NCBI GenBank assembly: GCA_965279095.1
Contig: CBDIHH010000007.1
Coordinates: 248,001 to 312,000, forward strand
Source of the DNA: CBDIHH01 sp965279095
Lineage (GTDB): Bacteria; Pseudomonadota; Alphaproteobacteria; Caulobacterales; Caulobacteraceae
Direction of reading: 5' to 3'
Length of the DNA stretch: 64,000 nucleotides
Shown here: piece by piece, positions 30,395 to 39,151 of the stretch
Position numbering within the stretch: position 1 is the first letter of the stretch
How the letters are laid out: the number at the start of each line of letters is the position of its first letter
The notes under the pieces: model-generated
Databases searched by the model: none
What the model saw: only the letters and a program-made list of their open reading frames with translations
What the model was told of the DNA's origin: nothing
Program-made: the position numbers and the translations under genes

Positions 30395-32443
30395 ATGGCT
30401 TATAGGTTGGGCGTGGATGTCGGGGGAACGTTCACCGATCTTCTGCTTCTTCACGAAGAGACCGGACGCTTCTGGCGCCACAAGACACCGTCGACCCCGC
30501 ATGACAGCTCCGAAGGCGTCATGAACGGCGTCAACGCGATCTGCGCGGACGCGGACGTCAAGGCGTCGGAAATCGAAGTCTTCCTGCACGGCACGACCGT
30601 GGCCACCAACGCCGTGCTTGAAGGCAAGGGCGCGCGGGTCGGCCTGATCACCAGCGAGGGCTACAAGCAGGTGATGCAGATCGCCCGCTCCCTGGTCCCC
30701 GGCGGCCTGGCCGGGTTCATCATCTGGCCCAAGCCCGAGCCCCTCGCCAAGCTCGAGGACACCTTCGAGGTGAAGGGCCGCATGGACGCCACCGGCACGG
30801 AAGTGCGCCCCCTCGACGAGGCCGATGTGCGCAAGCAGCTGCAGCTGCTGAAGGCGCAGGGCGTCGAGGCCATCACCATCTCGCTGATGAACGCCTATCT
30901 GAACGGCGCCCATGAGAAGCGGGTGGCCGAGCTGGTCGCCGAGGTGATCCCCGGCGTGCCGGTGTCCACCTCGCACGAGGTCCTGCCCGAGATGCAGGAA
31001 TACGAGCGCACCCTGACCACCGTGGCCAACGCCGCGGTCCGCCCGATCGTCGGCCGCTATGTGCGCAATCTGCGCGAGAAGCTGCGCGGGATGGACATGC
31101 AGGGCCGCATCGCCCTGCTGCGGTCCGACGGCGGCCTGATGTCGTCGGAGAAGTCCGAGGACACCCCCGTCTCGCTGCTGATGTCCGGCCCCGCCGGCGG
31201 CGTCACCGGCGCCCTGTGGGTGGCCAAGAACTCCGGCCTGAAGAACATCCTCACCCTCGACGTCGGCGGCACCTCCACCGACGTGGCCCTGATCGAGAAC
31301 GGCGAACCGCGCCGGGTCCGCACCACCGAGGTCGGCGACCTGTCGGTCCGCGCGTCCTCCCTGGACGTGAAGACCGTCGGCGCCGGCGGCGGCTCCATCG
31401 CCAAGGTCCCCGAACTGACCCGCGCCCTGCGCGTGGGCCCCGAATCGGCGGGCGCGGCGCCGGGCCCCGCGGCCTACGGCCGTGGCGGCGTCCTGCCCAC
31501 CGTGACCGACGCCAATGTGGTGCTGGGCTACCTGCCCGAGAACCTCCTGGGCGGGGCGTTCAAGCTCGATCGCGAGGCGGCCCGCACCGCGGTGCAGACC
31601 ATCGCCGACGCCCTGGGCATCGATCTCTATGAAGCCGCCCGCGGCATCATCGACATCGTCAACGAGAACATGTTCGGCGCCCTGCGCATGATCTCGGTCC
31701 AGCAGGGCTACGACCCGCGCGACTTCGCCCTGATGGGCTTCGGCGGCGCGGGCCCCCTGCACGTCAACGCCGTCGCCAAGCTGATGAGCTCGTGGCCCGC
31801 CGTGTCGCCGGTCTCGCCGGGGGTGCTGTGCGCCCTGGGCGACGCCACGACCCGGATGCGCACCGAAACGGCCCGGTCCTATTCGACCCGCCGCTCGGCC
31901 GCCTCGGAAGCCGAAGTGATCCGGCTGTTCAACGAGATGACCGAACAGACCCGCAGCGAGCTGCGCGCCGACGGGATCTCGGATTCGGACATCACCATGA
32001 GCTACGAGATCGATGTCCGTTATCACGGCCAGGCCTTCGAAGTGCCCATGACGGTCAACCTGGACGGCTTCTCGGACAAGGGCCTCAGCCGCCTGGCCGA
32101 CGCCTTCGACGAGGAGCACCGCCGCCTGTTCACCTTCAACATGGATGCGGAGCATGAGTTCGTGAACCTGCGCGCCGTGGCCATGGGCCAGGTGCAGGAG
32201 GTGCCCGCGCTGCAGATCGAAAAGGGCGACGGCGACCCCAAAGCCGCCAAGATCCGCGATCATGAAGTGTGGGTCGATGGCGGCTTCAAGCCCGCCGTCA
32301 TCTACGATCGTTCCAAGCTGCGCGCCGGCGACAGGATCAAGGGTCCCGCCATCGTCACCGAGATGGACTCAACCACACTGGTGCTGCCCGACCACGAAGC
32401 CGTGGTCGATCCGTTCGGCACCATCCTGATCAATCCCGTTTAA
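30395..32443 (+). CDS. Hydantoinase/oxoprolinase family protein, subunit A
   Basis: The 682-residue product opens with GVDVGGTFTDLLLLHEETG, the ASKHA-type ATP-binding motif of hydantoinase A. It continues with LHGTTVATNAVLEGKGARVG and SGPAGGVTGA, DVGGTSTDVAL in the second nucleotide lobe, and GPGPAAYGRGG-like glycine loops. Family members (N-methylhydantoinase, 5-oxoprolinase, acetone and acetophenone carboxylase subunits) couple ATP hydrolysis to ring opening or carboxylation. ATG 30395 follows GGAGGACCC. The start is 45 bp after a predicted promoter/operator. Together with HyuB it forms a heteromeric enzyme. The true substrate is unknown. Confidence 0.92.
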   Translation: MAYRLGVDVGGTFTDLLLLHEETGRFWRHKTPSTPHDSSEGVMNGVNAICADADVKASEIEVFLHGTTVATNAVLEGKGARVGLITSEGYKQVMQIARSLVPGGLAGFIIWPKPEPLAKLEDTFEVKGRMDATGTEVRPLDEADVRKQLQLLKAQGVEAITISLMNAYLNGAHEKRVAELVAEVIPGVPVSTSHEVLPEMQEYERTLTTVANAAVRPIVGRYVRNLREKLRGMDMQGRIALLRSDGGLMSSEKSEDTPVSLLMSGPAGGVTGALWVAKNSGLKNILTLDVGGTSTDVALIENGEPRRVRTTEVGDLSVRASSLDVKTVGAGGGSIAKVPELTRALRVGPESAGAAPGPAAYGRGGVLPTVTDANVVLGYLPENLLGGAFKLDREAARTAVQTIADALGIDLYEAARGIIDIVNENMFGALRMISVQQGYDPRDFALMGFGGAGPLHVNAVAKLMSSWPAVSPVSPGVLCALGDATTRMRTETARSYSTRRSAASEAEVIRLFNEMTEQTRSELRADGISDSDITMSYEIDVRYHGQAFEVPMTVNLDGFSDKGLSRLADAFDEEHRRLFTFNMDAEHEFVNLRAVAMGQVQEVPALQIEKGDGDPKAAKIRDHEVWVDGGFKPAVIYDRSKLRAGDRIKGPAIVTEMDSTTLVLPDHEAVVDPFGTILINPV

Positions 32444-32456
32444 GAGAGGGCGCCCC

Positions 32457-34340
32457 ATGGTTGCTCGCATCAAAGAGACGAACGAAACGCCGTTCGCCGA
32501 CGTCACCGTCGACCCGGTGACCCTCGACATCATCGAAAACGCGCTCCGCAACGCGCGGGTCGAGATGGACGCCACCCTCTTCCGCACGGCCCTCTCGCCG
32601 GGCATCCGCGAACAGGGGGACGCCTTCCCCCTGATCGCCGATCGCACCGGCCAGATGGTGGTGGGCCAGTTCGGCTCGTTCATCGGCGGCTTTTTGAAGA
32701 ACTACGACGGCGAGATCGAGGAGGGGGACATCATCCTCCTCAATGACCCCTATTCCGTCGAAGGCGCCATCAGCCACAACAACGACGTGCTGGCGATCGC
32801 CCCGATCTACAACAACGGCCGGCTGATCGCCTGGTCGGCCATGTTCGGTCACATGACCGACGTGGGCGGCAAGGTCCCCGGCAGCCTGCCCACGGACGCC
32901 GGCTCGATCTTCGAGGAAGGCCTGCGCATCCCGCCGGTGAAACTCTACCGCAAGGGTGAGTTGCAGCCCGACATCATCAAGCTGTGCGCGCACCAGTCGC
33001 GGATGCCCGAGTGGTTCCGCGCCGACCTGCACGCCATCGTCGCCTCCACCCGGGTCGCCGGCCGCCGCCTGATCGAGCTGTCGAACCGCTTCGGCGACGA
33101 CGTCCTCGCCGCGGCGATGACCGAGCTTCTGGCGCGCAACCACCGCGCCATGGCCCACCTGATCTCGACCTCGATCGGCGACGCCCCGGTGTCGTTCGAG
33201 GACTACGTCTGCGACGACGGTCGCGGCGCGGGCCCCTTCAAGATCAAGTGCACCATGTGGCGCGAAGGCGGCAAGGTGATCCTAGACTTCGAAGGCACCG
33301 ATCCGCAGTCGGAATCGTCGATCAACTTCTATCTCAACGAGAACATGTTCAAGATGTTCTTCGGCATCTACATGATCATGGTCTTCGACCCGCAGATCAT
33401 GTTCAACGACGGGTTCTATGACCTTGTCGAGGTGCGCATCCCGCAGGGCAGCCTGCTGAAGCCGAACTACCCGGCGGCCCTCTCCTGCCGCACCCACGCC
33501 CTGGGCCGGATCTTCGACGTGCTGGGCGCCCTGCTCGGCCAGAAGACCCCGGAATTCCTCTGCGCGGCCGGCTTCTCCTCGTCGCCCCACCTGATGTTCT
33601 CGGGCACGCACCCGAACGGCGAGTGGTTCCAGCTGTTCCAGATCGGGTTCGGCGGCATTCCCGGCCGGCCCTTCGGCGACGGCGCGGACGGTCACTCCAT
33701 GTGGCCGAACTTCACCAACGTCCCCAACGAGTTCCTGGAACGCTACTTCCCGATGCAGATCGAGGAGTATTCGACGATCCCGGACAGCGGCGGCGCCGGC
33801 AAGTTCCGCGGCGGCAACGGAATCAAGATGAGCACCCGCTTCCTTGAGACCGGCACCATCGCCATCCACGACGACCGCTGGTTCGTGCCCCCGTGGGGCG
33901 TCAACGGCGGCCAGCCGGGCATGCGCTCGTGGAAGCTGCTGGAGCGGGCCAACGGCGAGAAGACCTACCTGCCCTCCAAGTGCGACGGGATCGAGGTCCA
34001 CAAGGACGACATCCTGCACTTCGTCACCTGGGGCGGCGGCGGCTGGGGCGACCCGCTGGAACGCGATCCGGCGCTGGTCAGCCTGGAGATCGTCCGCGGC
34101 CTGGTCACGTCCAAGGGCGCCCTCGACTACGGGGTCGTCGCTGGTGAGGACGGGGTCGTCGACGAAGCGGCCACCACCGCCCTGCGCGCCAAGATGGCCG
34201 CCGAGCGTCCGCCGATCGAGATCTTCAACCGTGGCCCGTCCATCGAGGATCTGCGCGCGTCCTGCCTGGCCGACACCGGCCTGCCGGCGCCCGTGCAGCC
34301 CAAGTGGCGCAAGCAGCAGATGAAGCTCGCCGCCGAGTAG
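32457..34340 (+). CDS. Hydantoinase/oxoprolinase family protein, subunit B
   Basis: The 627-residue product begins after AGAGAGGGCGCCCC and shows hydantoinase B motifs: DPVTLDIIENALRNARVEMD at the start, LLNDPYSVEGAISHNNDVL, and the C-terminal GGGGWGDPLERDP. It is the catalytic partner of the upstream subunit, 13 bases away. A short hydantoinase-type length (not acetone carboxylase, about 770 residues) and absence of a gamma subunit argue for hydrolase rather than carboxylase activity, but that remains inference. A strong terminator follows at 34365. Confidence 0.92.
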   Translation: MVARIKETNETPFADVTVDPVTLDIIENALRNARVEMDATLFRTALSPGIREQGDAFPLIADRTGQMVVGQFGSFIGGFLKNYDGEIEEGDIILLNDPYSVEGAISHNNDVLAIAPIYNNGRLIAWSAMFGHMTDVGGKVPGSLPTDAGSIFEEGLRIPPVKLYRKGELQPDIIKLCAHQSRMPEWFRADLHAIVASTRVAGRRLIELSNRFGDDVLAAAMTELLARNHRAMAHLISTSIGDAPVSFEDYVCDDGRGAGPFKIKCTMWREGGKVILDFEGTDPQSESSINFYLNENMFKMFFGIYMIMVFDPQIMFNDGFYDLVEVRIPQGSLLKPNYPAALSCRTHALGRIFDVLGALLGQKTPEFLCAAGFSSSPHLMFSGTHPNGEWFQLFQIGFGGIPGRPFGDGADGHSMWPNFTNVPNEFLERYFPMQIEEYSTIPDSGGAGKFRGGNGIKMSTRFLETGTIAIHDDRWFVPPWGVNGGQPGMRSWKLLERANGEKTYLPSKCDGIEVHKDDILHFVTWGGGGWGDPLERDPALVSLEIVRGLVTSKGALDYGVVAGEDGVVDEAATTALRAKMAAERPPIEIFNRGPSIEDLRASCLADTGLPAPVQPKWRKQQMKLAAE

Positions 34341-34364
34341 GCGAAGGGTCTGCCGAACAACGAG

Positions 34365-34400
34365 ACGGCCCGGCGAGCGATCGCCGGGCCGTTTTCGTTT
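34365..34400 (+). terminator. Rho-independent terminator after hydantoinase B
   Basis: A perfect 12-bp stem (ACGGCCCGGCGA with TCGCCGGGCCGT) and a 4-base GCGA loop are followed by TTTCGTTT. It lies 25 bp after the stop codon of the hydantoinase B gene. It is the clearest intrinsic terminator in the window. Confidence 0.9.
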
Positions 34401-34420
34401 GAGCGGACCTAGATAAAGCG

Positions 34421-34483
34421 CGTCATCAAGTCAGTTCTGGCAGAGCGTGCTGTTCGCGCAGGAGCGGGCCCCAGGATGACGAC
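34421..34483. repeat. Degenerate palindromic repeat, family D (copy 3)
   Basis: A shortened copy runs from CGTCATCAAG to CCAGGATGACG with imperfect arms, in the 329-bp gap between hydantoinase B and katG. It is followed by about 65 bp with no recognisable feature and then a better copy. Confidence 0.55.
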
Positions 34484-34550
34484 CTCAAGGGGGACGCACG
34501 CCCCACCAACGCACACCCCGCCGTCGATCCGAACGCAGCCCTAACCTCAG

Positions 34551-34645
34551 CCGTCATCCTGCAACGCTACGCTGCCCGCGCCGCACGGCAAGGTCTTCGC
34601 TGCTGGGTCCTGGGGTCGCGCAAGAGCGCGCCCCAGGATGACGAC
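34551..34645. repeat. Palindromic intergenic repeat, family D (copy 4)
   Basis: Outer CCGTCATCCTG / CAGGATGACG arms and a core shared with the copy at 27762-27891 (CGCCGCACGG, AAGGTCTTCGCTGCTGG, CGCGCAAGAGCGCGCCCC). It ends 24 bp before the katG stop codon and may terminate katG on the minus strand. Confidence 0.8.
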
Positions 34646-34669
34646 CTTTTGTGGCGCGTCGCTAAAGGA

Positions 34670-36850
34670 CTACGCCAGGTCGTAGCGGTCGGCGTTCATC
34701 ACCCGGGTCCAGGCCGCCACGAAGTCGTGGGCGAACTTCGCCTGGGCGTCGGAGGCGGCGTAGACCTCGGCCAGGGCCCGCAGCTCGGCGTGCGAGCCGA
34801 AGATCAGGTCGACGCGGGTGGCCGTCCACTTCAGGGCTCCGGTCTTGCGGTCGCGGCCCTCGAAGCTGTTCTCGCCCCCGGCCGCCTGCCAGGTCGTGCT
34901 CATGTCCAGCAGGTTGACGAAGAAGTCGGTCGTCAACAGGCCCGGCCGGTGAGTGAACACGCCCTTCTGCGACCCGCCGGCATTGGCCCCGAGGACACGC
35001 AGGCCGCCGACCAGAACGGTCAGCTCCGGTCCGCTCAGCCGCAGCAGCTGGGCGCGGTCGACCAGGGCTTCCTCGGGCGCCATGAACTGCTCGCCGCCGC
35101 GATAGTTGCGGAAGCCGTCGGCGGTGGGCTCGAGCGGCTCGAAGGACTCCGCGTCGGTCTGGTCCTGCGAGGCGTCCATGCGGCCAGGGGTGAAGGGAAC
35201 CTCCACCGGCGCGCCGGCGTCGCGGGCCGCCTTCTCGATCGCCGCGCCGCCGCCGAGCACGATCAGGTCGGCCAGGGAGACCTTCTTGCCGCCGGACGCG
35301 GACCCGTTGAAGTCCGCCTGGATGGCCTCCAGCGCCGCCAGCACCTGGGCCAGGTCGGCGGGGTCGTTGACCGCCCAGTCCTTCTGAGGCGCCAGGCGGA
35401 CGCGGGCGCCGTTGGCGCCGCCGCGCTTGTCCGAGCCCCGGAAGGTCGAAGCCGAGGCCCAGGCGGCGCGAACCAGCTGCGACACCGACAGGCCCGACGC
35501 CAGGATGCGCGCCTTCAGGTCGGCGATGTCGGCCGCGTCCGCCAGCGGGTGGTCGACGGCCGGGATCGGGTCCTGCCAGATCAGCGGCTCGGCCGGCACG
35601 AGCGGGCCGAGGTAGCGCTGGATCGGTCCCATGTCGCGGTGGGTCAGCTTGAACCAGGCGCGGGCGAAGGCGTCGGCGAACTGATCCGGGTTCTGGAGGA
35701 ACCGGCGCGAGATCTCGCCGTAGATCGGATCGAACCGCAGGGCCAGGTCCGAGGTCAGCATGGTCGGGACCCGCTTCTTCGACGGATCGTGCGCATCGGG
35801 GATCGACGGCTCGGCGCCGATGGCCTGCCACTGGTGGGCGCCGCCGGGGCTCTTGGTCAGCGCCCATTCGAAGCCGAACAGGTTCTCGAAGAAGTGGTTC
35901 GACCACCGCGTCGGCGTCTGGCTCCAGGTCACCTCGAGGCCCGAGGTGATACTGTCGGCGCCCAGGCCCGAGGCGTGCTTGCTGCGCCAGCCCAGCCCCT
36001 GGTCCTCGATCACCGACCCTTCGGGCTCGGGCCCGACGAAGGAGGGATCCCCTGCCCCGTGAGTCTTGCCGAAGGTGTGCCCGCCGGCGATCAGGGCGAC
36101 CGTCTCCTCGTCGTTCATGGCCATGCGGGCGAAGGTGTCGCGGATGTCACGCGCGGAGCCCAGCGGGTCAGGCGCACCGCCCGGCCCCTCGGGGTTGACG
36201 TAGATCAGGCCCATCTGCACCGCGCCCAGGGACTTGTGCAGCTGCCGCTCGCCGCTGTAGCGCTCGTCTCCCAGCCAGCTGCCTTCGGGACCCCAGTAGA
36301 GCTCTTCGGGCTCCCAGGTGTCCGCCCGGCCCCCCGCGAAGCCGAAGGTCTTGAAGCCCATGGACTCCAGGGCGACGTTGCCCGCCAGGACGTAGAGGTC
36401 CGCCCAGGAAATCGCGGCGCCGTATTTCCGCTTGATCGGCCACAGCAGGCGGCGGGCCTTGTCGAGGTTGGCGTTGTCGGGCCAGCTGTTCAGCGGGGCG
36501 AACCGTTGCTGCCCGCCCCCGGCGCCGCCGCGGCCGTCACTGGTGCGATAGGTGCCGGCGCTGTGCCAGGCGAGGCGGATGAACAGGCCGCCATAGTGGC
36601 CGAAGTCGGCGGGCCACCAGTCCTGGGAATCGGTCATCAGGACGTGCAGGTCGGCGACCACCGCCGCCAGGTCGAGGCTCTTGAAGGCCTCGGCGTAGTC
36701 GAAGTCCGCGCCCATCGGGTTGGATCGCGGCGCATGCTGGTTGAGGCCGCCCAGCCTCAGATTGTCCGGCCACCAGTCGCGGTTGGCCCGGCCGGCCTTG
36801 CCATGGGCCACCGGGCATTGGCCCGCGGTCGCTTCGGTCGTGTCGGTCAT
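34670..36850 (-). CDS. katG: Catalase-peroxidase
   Basis: The 726-residue heme enzyme has every KatG landmark: R92, W95 and H96 (RLAWHSAGTY), the crosslink partners Y217 (MGLIYVNPEG) and M243, and proximal H258 (GGHTFGKTHG). All are offset by 12 from M. tuberculosis numbering, so the W-Y-M adduct needed for catalase activity is conserved. The C-terminal duplicated domain is full length. It detoxifies H2O2 in the cytoplasm, which fits the many flavin oxidases nearby. ATG 36850 follows AGGAAACC. No oxyR neighbour is present in the window. Confidence 0.98.
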   Translation of the reverse strand: MTDTTEATAGQCPVAHGKAGRANRDWWPDNLRLGGLNQHAPRSNPMGADFDYAEAFKSLDLAAVVADLHVLMTDSQDWWPADFGHYGGLFIRLAWHSAGTYRTSDGRGGAGGGQQRFAPLNSWPDNANLDKARRLLWPIKRKYGAAISWADLYVLAGNVALESMGFKTFGFAGGRADTWEPEELYWGPEGSWLGDERYSGERQLHKSLGAVQMGLIYVNPEGPGGAPDPLGSARDIRDTFARMAMNDEETVALIAGGHTFGKTHGAGDPSFVGPEPEGSVIEDQGLGWRSKHASGLGADSITSGLEVTWSQTPTRWSNHFFENLFGFEWALTKSPGGAHQWQAIGAEPSIPDAHDPSKKRVPTMLTSDLALRFDPIYGEISRRFLQNPDQFADAFARAWFKLTHRDMGPIQRYLGPLVPAEPLIWQDPIPAVDHPLADAADIADLKARILASGLSVSQLVRAAWASASTFRGSDKRGGANGARVRLAPQKDWAVNDPADLAQVLAALEAIQADFNGSASGGKKVSLADLIVLGGGAAIEKAARDAGAPVEVPFTPGRMDASQDQTDAESFEPLEPTADGFRNYRGGEQFMAPEEALVDRAQLLRLSGPELTVLVGGLRVLGANAGGSQKGVFTHRPGLLTTDFFVNLLDMSTTWQAAGGENSFEGRDRKTGALKWTATRVDLIFGSHAELRALAEVYAASDAQAKFAHDFVAAWTRVMNADRYDLA

Positions 36851-36924
36851 TCTCGGTTTCCTGTCGAACCCTGTCCGTCTCGCCCGAGGGCGGTCCGGAC
36901 CCTTCGGTGACAGGAATAGGGCCG

Positions 36925-36975
36925 GGAGCCCTTACATAAGTAAAATTGATTCTAAATATGAATAGTATCGGCCCT
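36925..36975 (-). promoter_or_regulatory. AT-rich katG upstream region with inverted repeat
   Basis: An AT-rich patch, rare in this window, lies 75-125 bp upstream of katG. It contains the inverted repeat ATTC-N7-GAAT (36950-36964) and a nearby CTATAG. This is where a peroxide- or iron-responsive regulator might bind, but the elements do not match a full OxyR or Fur consensus by eye. Confidence 0.35.
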
Positions 36976-36990
36976 GTCTATAGGGTCGGT

Positions 36991-38373
36991 TCAGGCCAGT
37001 TCCGCCAGCAAGGCGGTCACGTCGGGGGCGGCGGGCAGGGCGGCGACAAGGTCGACCACGCGCTGGGCGCGATCCGCGCCGATCCGCTCACCCGCGTCCC
37101 TGAGGAACAGGGCGGAGAGCCCCTCGAAGGACTGGGGATTGGCGGCGCTGCCGGTGAACCCGTCGATGCGGGCGCGTCTCACCTCGCCCCCGACCAGACG
37201 CACCTCCACCGCGGCGCCGGCGATGTCGGTGAACGACGGGTCAGCGACGAAGCGGGTCCTGGCCCTGAGGGCGGCGACGTCGGGGTCGCGGGTCAGGTCG
37301 GCGAAGCTGGCGTCCCAGCTGTAGCACCCGCGCAGCAGGGCGGCGGCGACCCGGGCCGGGGGATCGGAGTTAAAGGCCAGGGCGTTGGGCGGGACCGCGT
37401 GGCGGGCGGCCTTGCGCATCACCCCCACGGCGGCCCGTTCGGCGGCCAGGACCGTCACCGCCTCGATGGCGCCCGGGGCGATCGGTCCCTGCGCCAGGAT
37501 GCGGGCCACGGCCTCGAGGGGCGCCTGGGAATAGGTGTCGCCCGAATAGGGCTGCACGATCACCTGCGGCGTCCGCCACACCGAGCCCAGGGTGGCGAGC
37601 TGGTCGAGCAGGGTCTGCAGGGGCTTGCCGGTATAGGCGTGATAGGCGCCGAAGGGGCCGTCCAGGGCGCGCTCGGGCGCCTCGATCCCGCAGGCGGCCG
37701 CCTGGATCGCGGCCAGGCCGCTCGCCGCGCCCCGGGCGGTGAGGTAGGTGGCGCTCGAGGTGCCGCCCATCTCCCACATGCCGGCGCCGCTCATGGCGGC
37801 GATGCCCAGGGCGTGGGCGGTCTCGTCCCCCGGCAGGGGGTCGACCACGCAGCCGGCGGCGGCGGCGCCCAGGGGGGCCAGCACGGACAAGGGGGCGAAT
37901 CCGCGCTGCTGCAACATCTCGGGGGCCCCGGCCAGGGCCACGGCGATCTGCACCTCGATCCCCGCGACGATCGCGGCCAGCAGCCTTCGGCCGGACACCG
38001 GGCGGTCCGCGGCCCGGGCCAGGGCGGCGATGCAGGCGGGTCCGCCGGGATGCAGGCCGCTGCCCAGCTCCACATCGTCCATCAGCAGCAGGGTCCAGAG
38101 GAACTGGTTGCAGACCGCCGCATGGTCCGGGTCCACCGGCGTTCCCGACCACAGCACCGGCGCGCCGCCGGCCTCCCGGGCCACGGGGGGCCGGGCGGAC
38201 GCCAGCCGCCGGGCCAGGGGCTCGTCGCGGGCGGCGAGGGCGGCGTTCAGGCCATTGAGCAGGATCAGCTGAGCGGCGGCGATGGCCACGTCCGGCGCGC
38301 CGGCCTCGGCGGCCTGAAGGAAGGCGGCGATCCGCCGGGCCGCGGGGACGGCCGAAGGGGTCGGGTCTGACAT
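36991..38373 (-). CDS. MmgE/PrpD-family protein
   Basis: The 460-residue product fits the MmgE/PrpD fold: a long helical N-terminal domain with GTPVDPDHAAVCNQFLWTLL, DDVELGSGLHPGG where family members read DD....HP...V, then LLAAIVAGIEVQIAVA, and a C-terminal small domain. Members are 2-methylcitrate dehydratase, cis-aconitate decarboxylase or iminodisuccinate epimerase. The substrate here is not readable. It starts 4 bases after the racemase-like gene stop and is the last gene of the monooxygenase operon. It may dehydrate or isomerise a dicarboxylic acid made by that pathway. Confidence 0.87.
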   Translation of the reverse strand: MSDPTPSAVPAARRIAAFLQAAEAGAPDVAIAAAQLILLNGLNAALAARDEPLARRLASARPPVAREAGGAPVLWSGTPVDPDHAAVCNQFLWTLLLMDDVELGSGLHPGGPACIAALARAADRPVSGRRLLAAIVAGIEVQIAVALAGAPEMLQQRGFAPLSVLAPLGAAAAGCVVDPLPGDETAHALGIAAMSGAGMWEMGGTSSATYLTARGAASGLAAIQAAACGIEAPERALDGPFGAYHAYTGKPLQTLLDQLATLGSVWRTPQVIVQPYSGDTYSQAPLEAVARILAQGPIAPGAIEAVTVLAAERAAVGVMRKAARHAVPPNALAFNSDPPARVAAALLRGCYSWDASFADLTRDPDVAALRARTRFVADPSFTDIAGAAVEVRLVGGEVRRARIDGFTGSAANPQSFEGLSALFLRDAGERIGADRAQRVVDLVAALPAAPDVTALLAELA

Positions 38374-38377
38374 CGGC

Positions 38378-39151
38378 CTACCCCACCGCCTCGGCCAGCC
38401 GTCCGCGCCAACCTGAGAGCTGGAGGGTGGCGGGATCGAGAAGGTCGTCTCGCCCCAGCCGCGACAGAAGGCGCGCGGCCAGGGCCCCGTTGGAGGTCAC
38501 GATGGGAATGCCGATGTCCGCGGCGGCCAGGGCCGGCAGGGTGGGCAGGCCGGTGCCGGACAGCAGCACCGCGTCGAGCCCGGCGACATCCAGGCGGGCC
38601 AGTCCAGCGGTCGCATCGGCGCTGACCAGGCCGTAGATGCTGCGGGTGTCGGCCGAGCCGGTCTCGACCCGCTCCACGGCCGGAACCTGGAGCCCCCAGG
38701 ACCGCCAGTAGGCCACCCCGGCCTCGACCAGGTCCTTCGGATAGGGGGCGACGATGCCGATGCGGCGGGCGCCCAGCCGATCCATGGCCCAGGCGATGGC
38801 CTCGCCGGCGGTGTCGATGGCGTAGCCGGCCTTGGCGGCGGCGGCTGCTGCCAGGCGGCTCTCGCGATCGCGGCCGAGGACGTAGCTGGAGCCGGTGCAG
38901 GCGACGCCGAACACGTCGGGCTTGAACACGTCATAGGCGGCCAGGGAGTCGTCGAGGCGCTCGATATAGTCGGCCAGTCGCTCCATGGCGGTCGGCGCCG
39001 TGCTGCGCAGGCGGGTGATGGTCAGGCTCATGGTCCGCGGCAACAGGATGGCGAATTCCTGCTCCACCGTGGGATTGGCCTGAGGGGTGGCGACGCCGAC
39101 CCGGCCGGCGCGGCCGTAGTCCAGGCCGGGGTGGCGGTCGACGGCGCTCAC
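38378..39151 (-). CDS. Asp/Glu racemase superfamily protein (maleate isomerase / arylmalonate decarboxylase-like)
   Basis: The 257-residue product begins RAGRVGVATPQANPTVEQEF, as in maleate isomerases. The first catalytic cysteine is present (C85 in GVACTGSSYV). The second, normally in an SCTNLRT-type motif, is replaced: the segment reads LLSGTGLPTLPA with G199. Arylmalonate decarboxylase also has a single Cys but at the other position, so this is the reverse pattern. Its start overlaps the monooxygenase stop and its end is 4 bases from the MmgE/PrpD gene. It may be a one-cysteine isomerase, decarboxylase or lyase; the chemistry is uncertain. Confidence 0.85.
   Translation of the reverse strand: MSAVDRHPGLDYGRAGRVGVATPQANPTVEQEFAILLPRTMSLTITRLRSTAPTAMERLADYIERLDDSLAAYDVFKPDVFGVACTGSSYVLGRDRESRLAAAAAAKAGYAIDTAGEAIAWAMDRLGARRIGIVAPYPKDLVEAGVAYWRSWGLQVPAVERVETGSADTRSIYGLVSADATAGLARLDVAGLDAVLLSGTGLPTLPALAAADIGIPIVTSNGALAARLLSRLGRDDLLDPATLQLSGWRGRLAEAVG

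Noticed and set aside
30395..34340. Acetone or acetophenone carboxylase
   Set aside because: The A and B subunits are the shorter hydantoinase type and no gamma/epsilon subunit gene follows; a terminator comes directly after subunit B.
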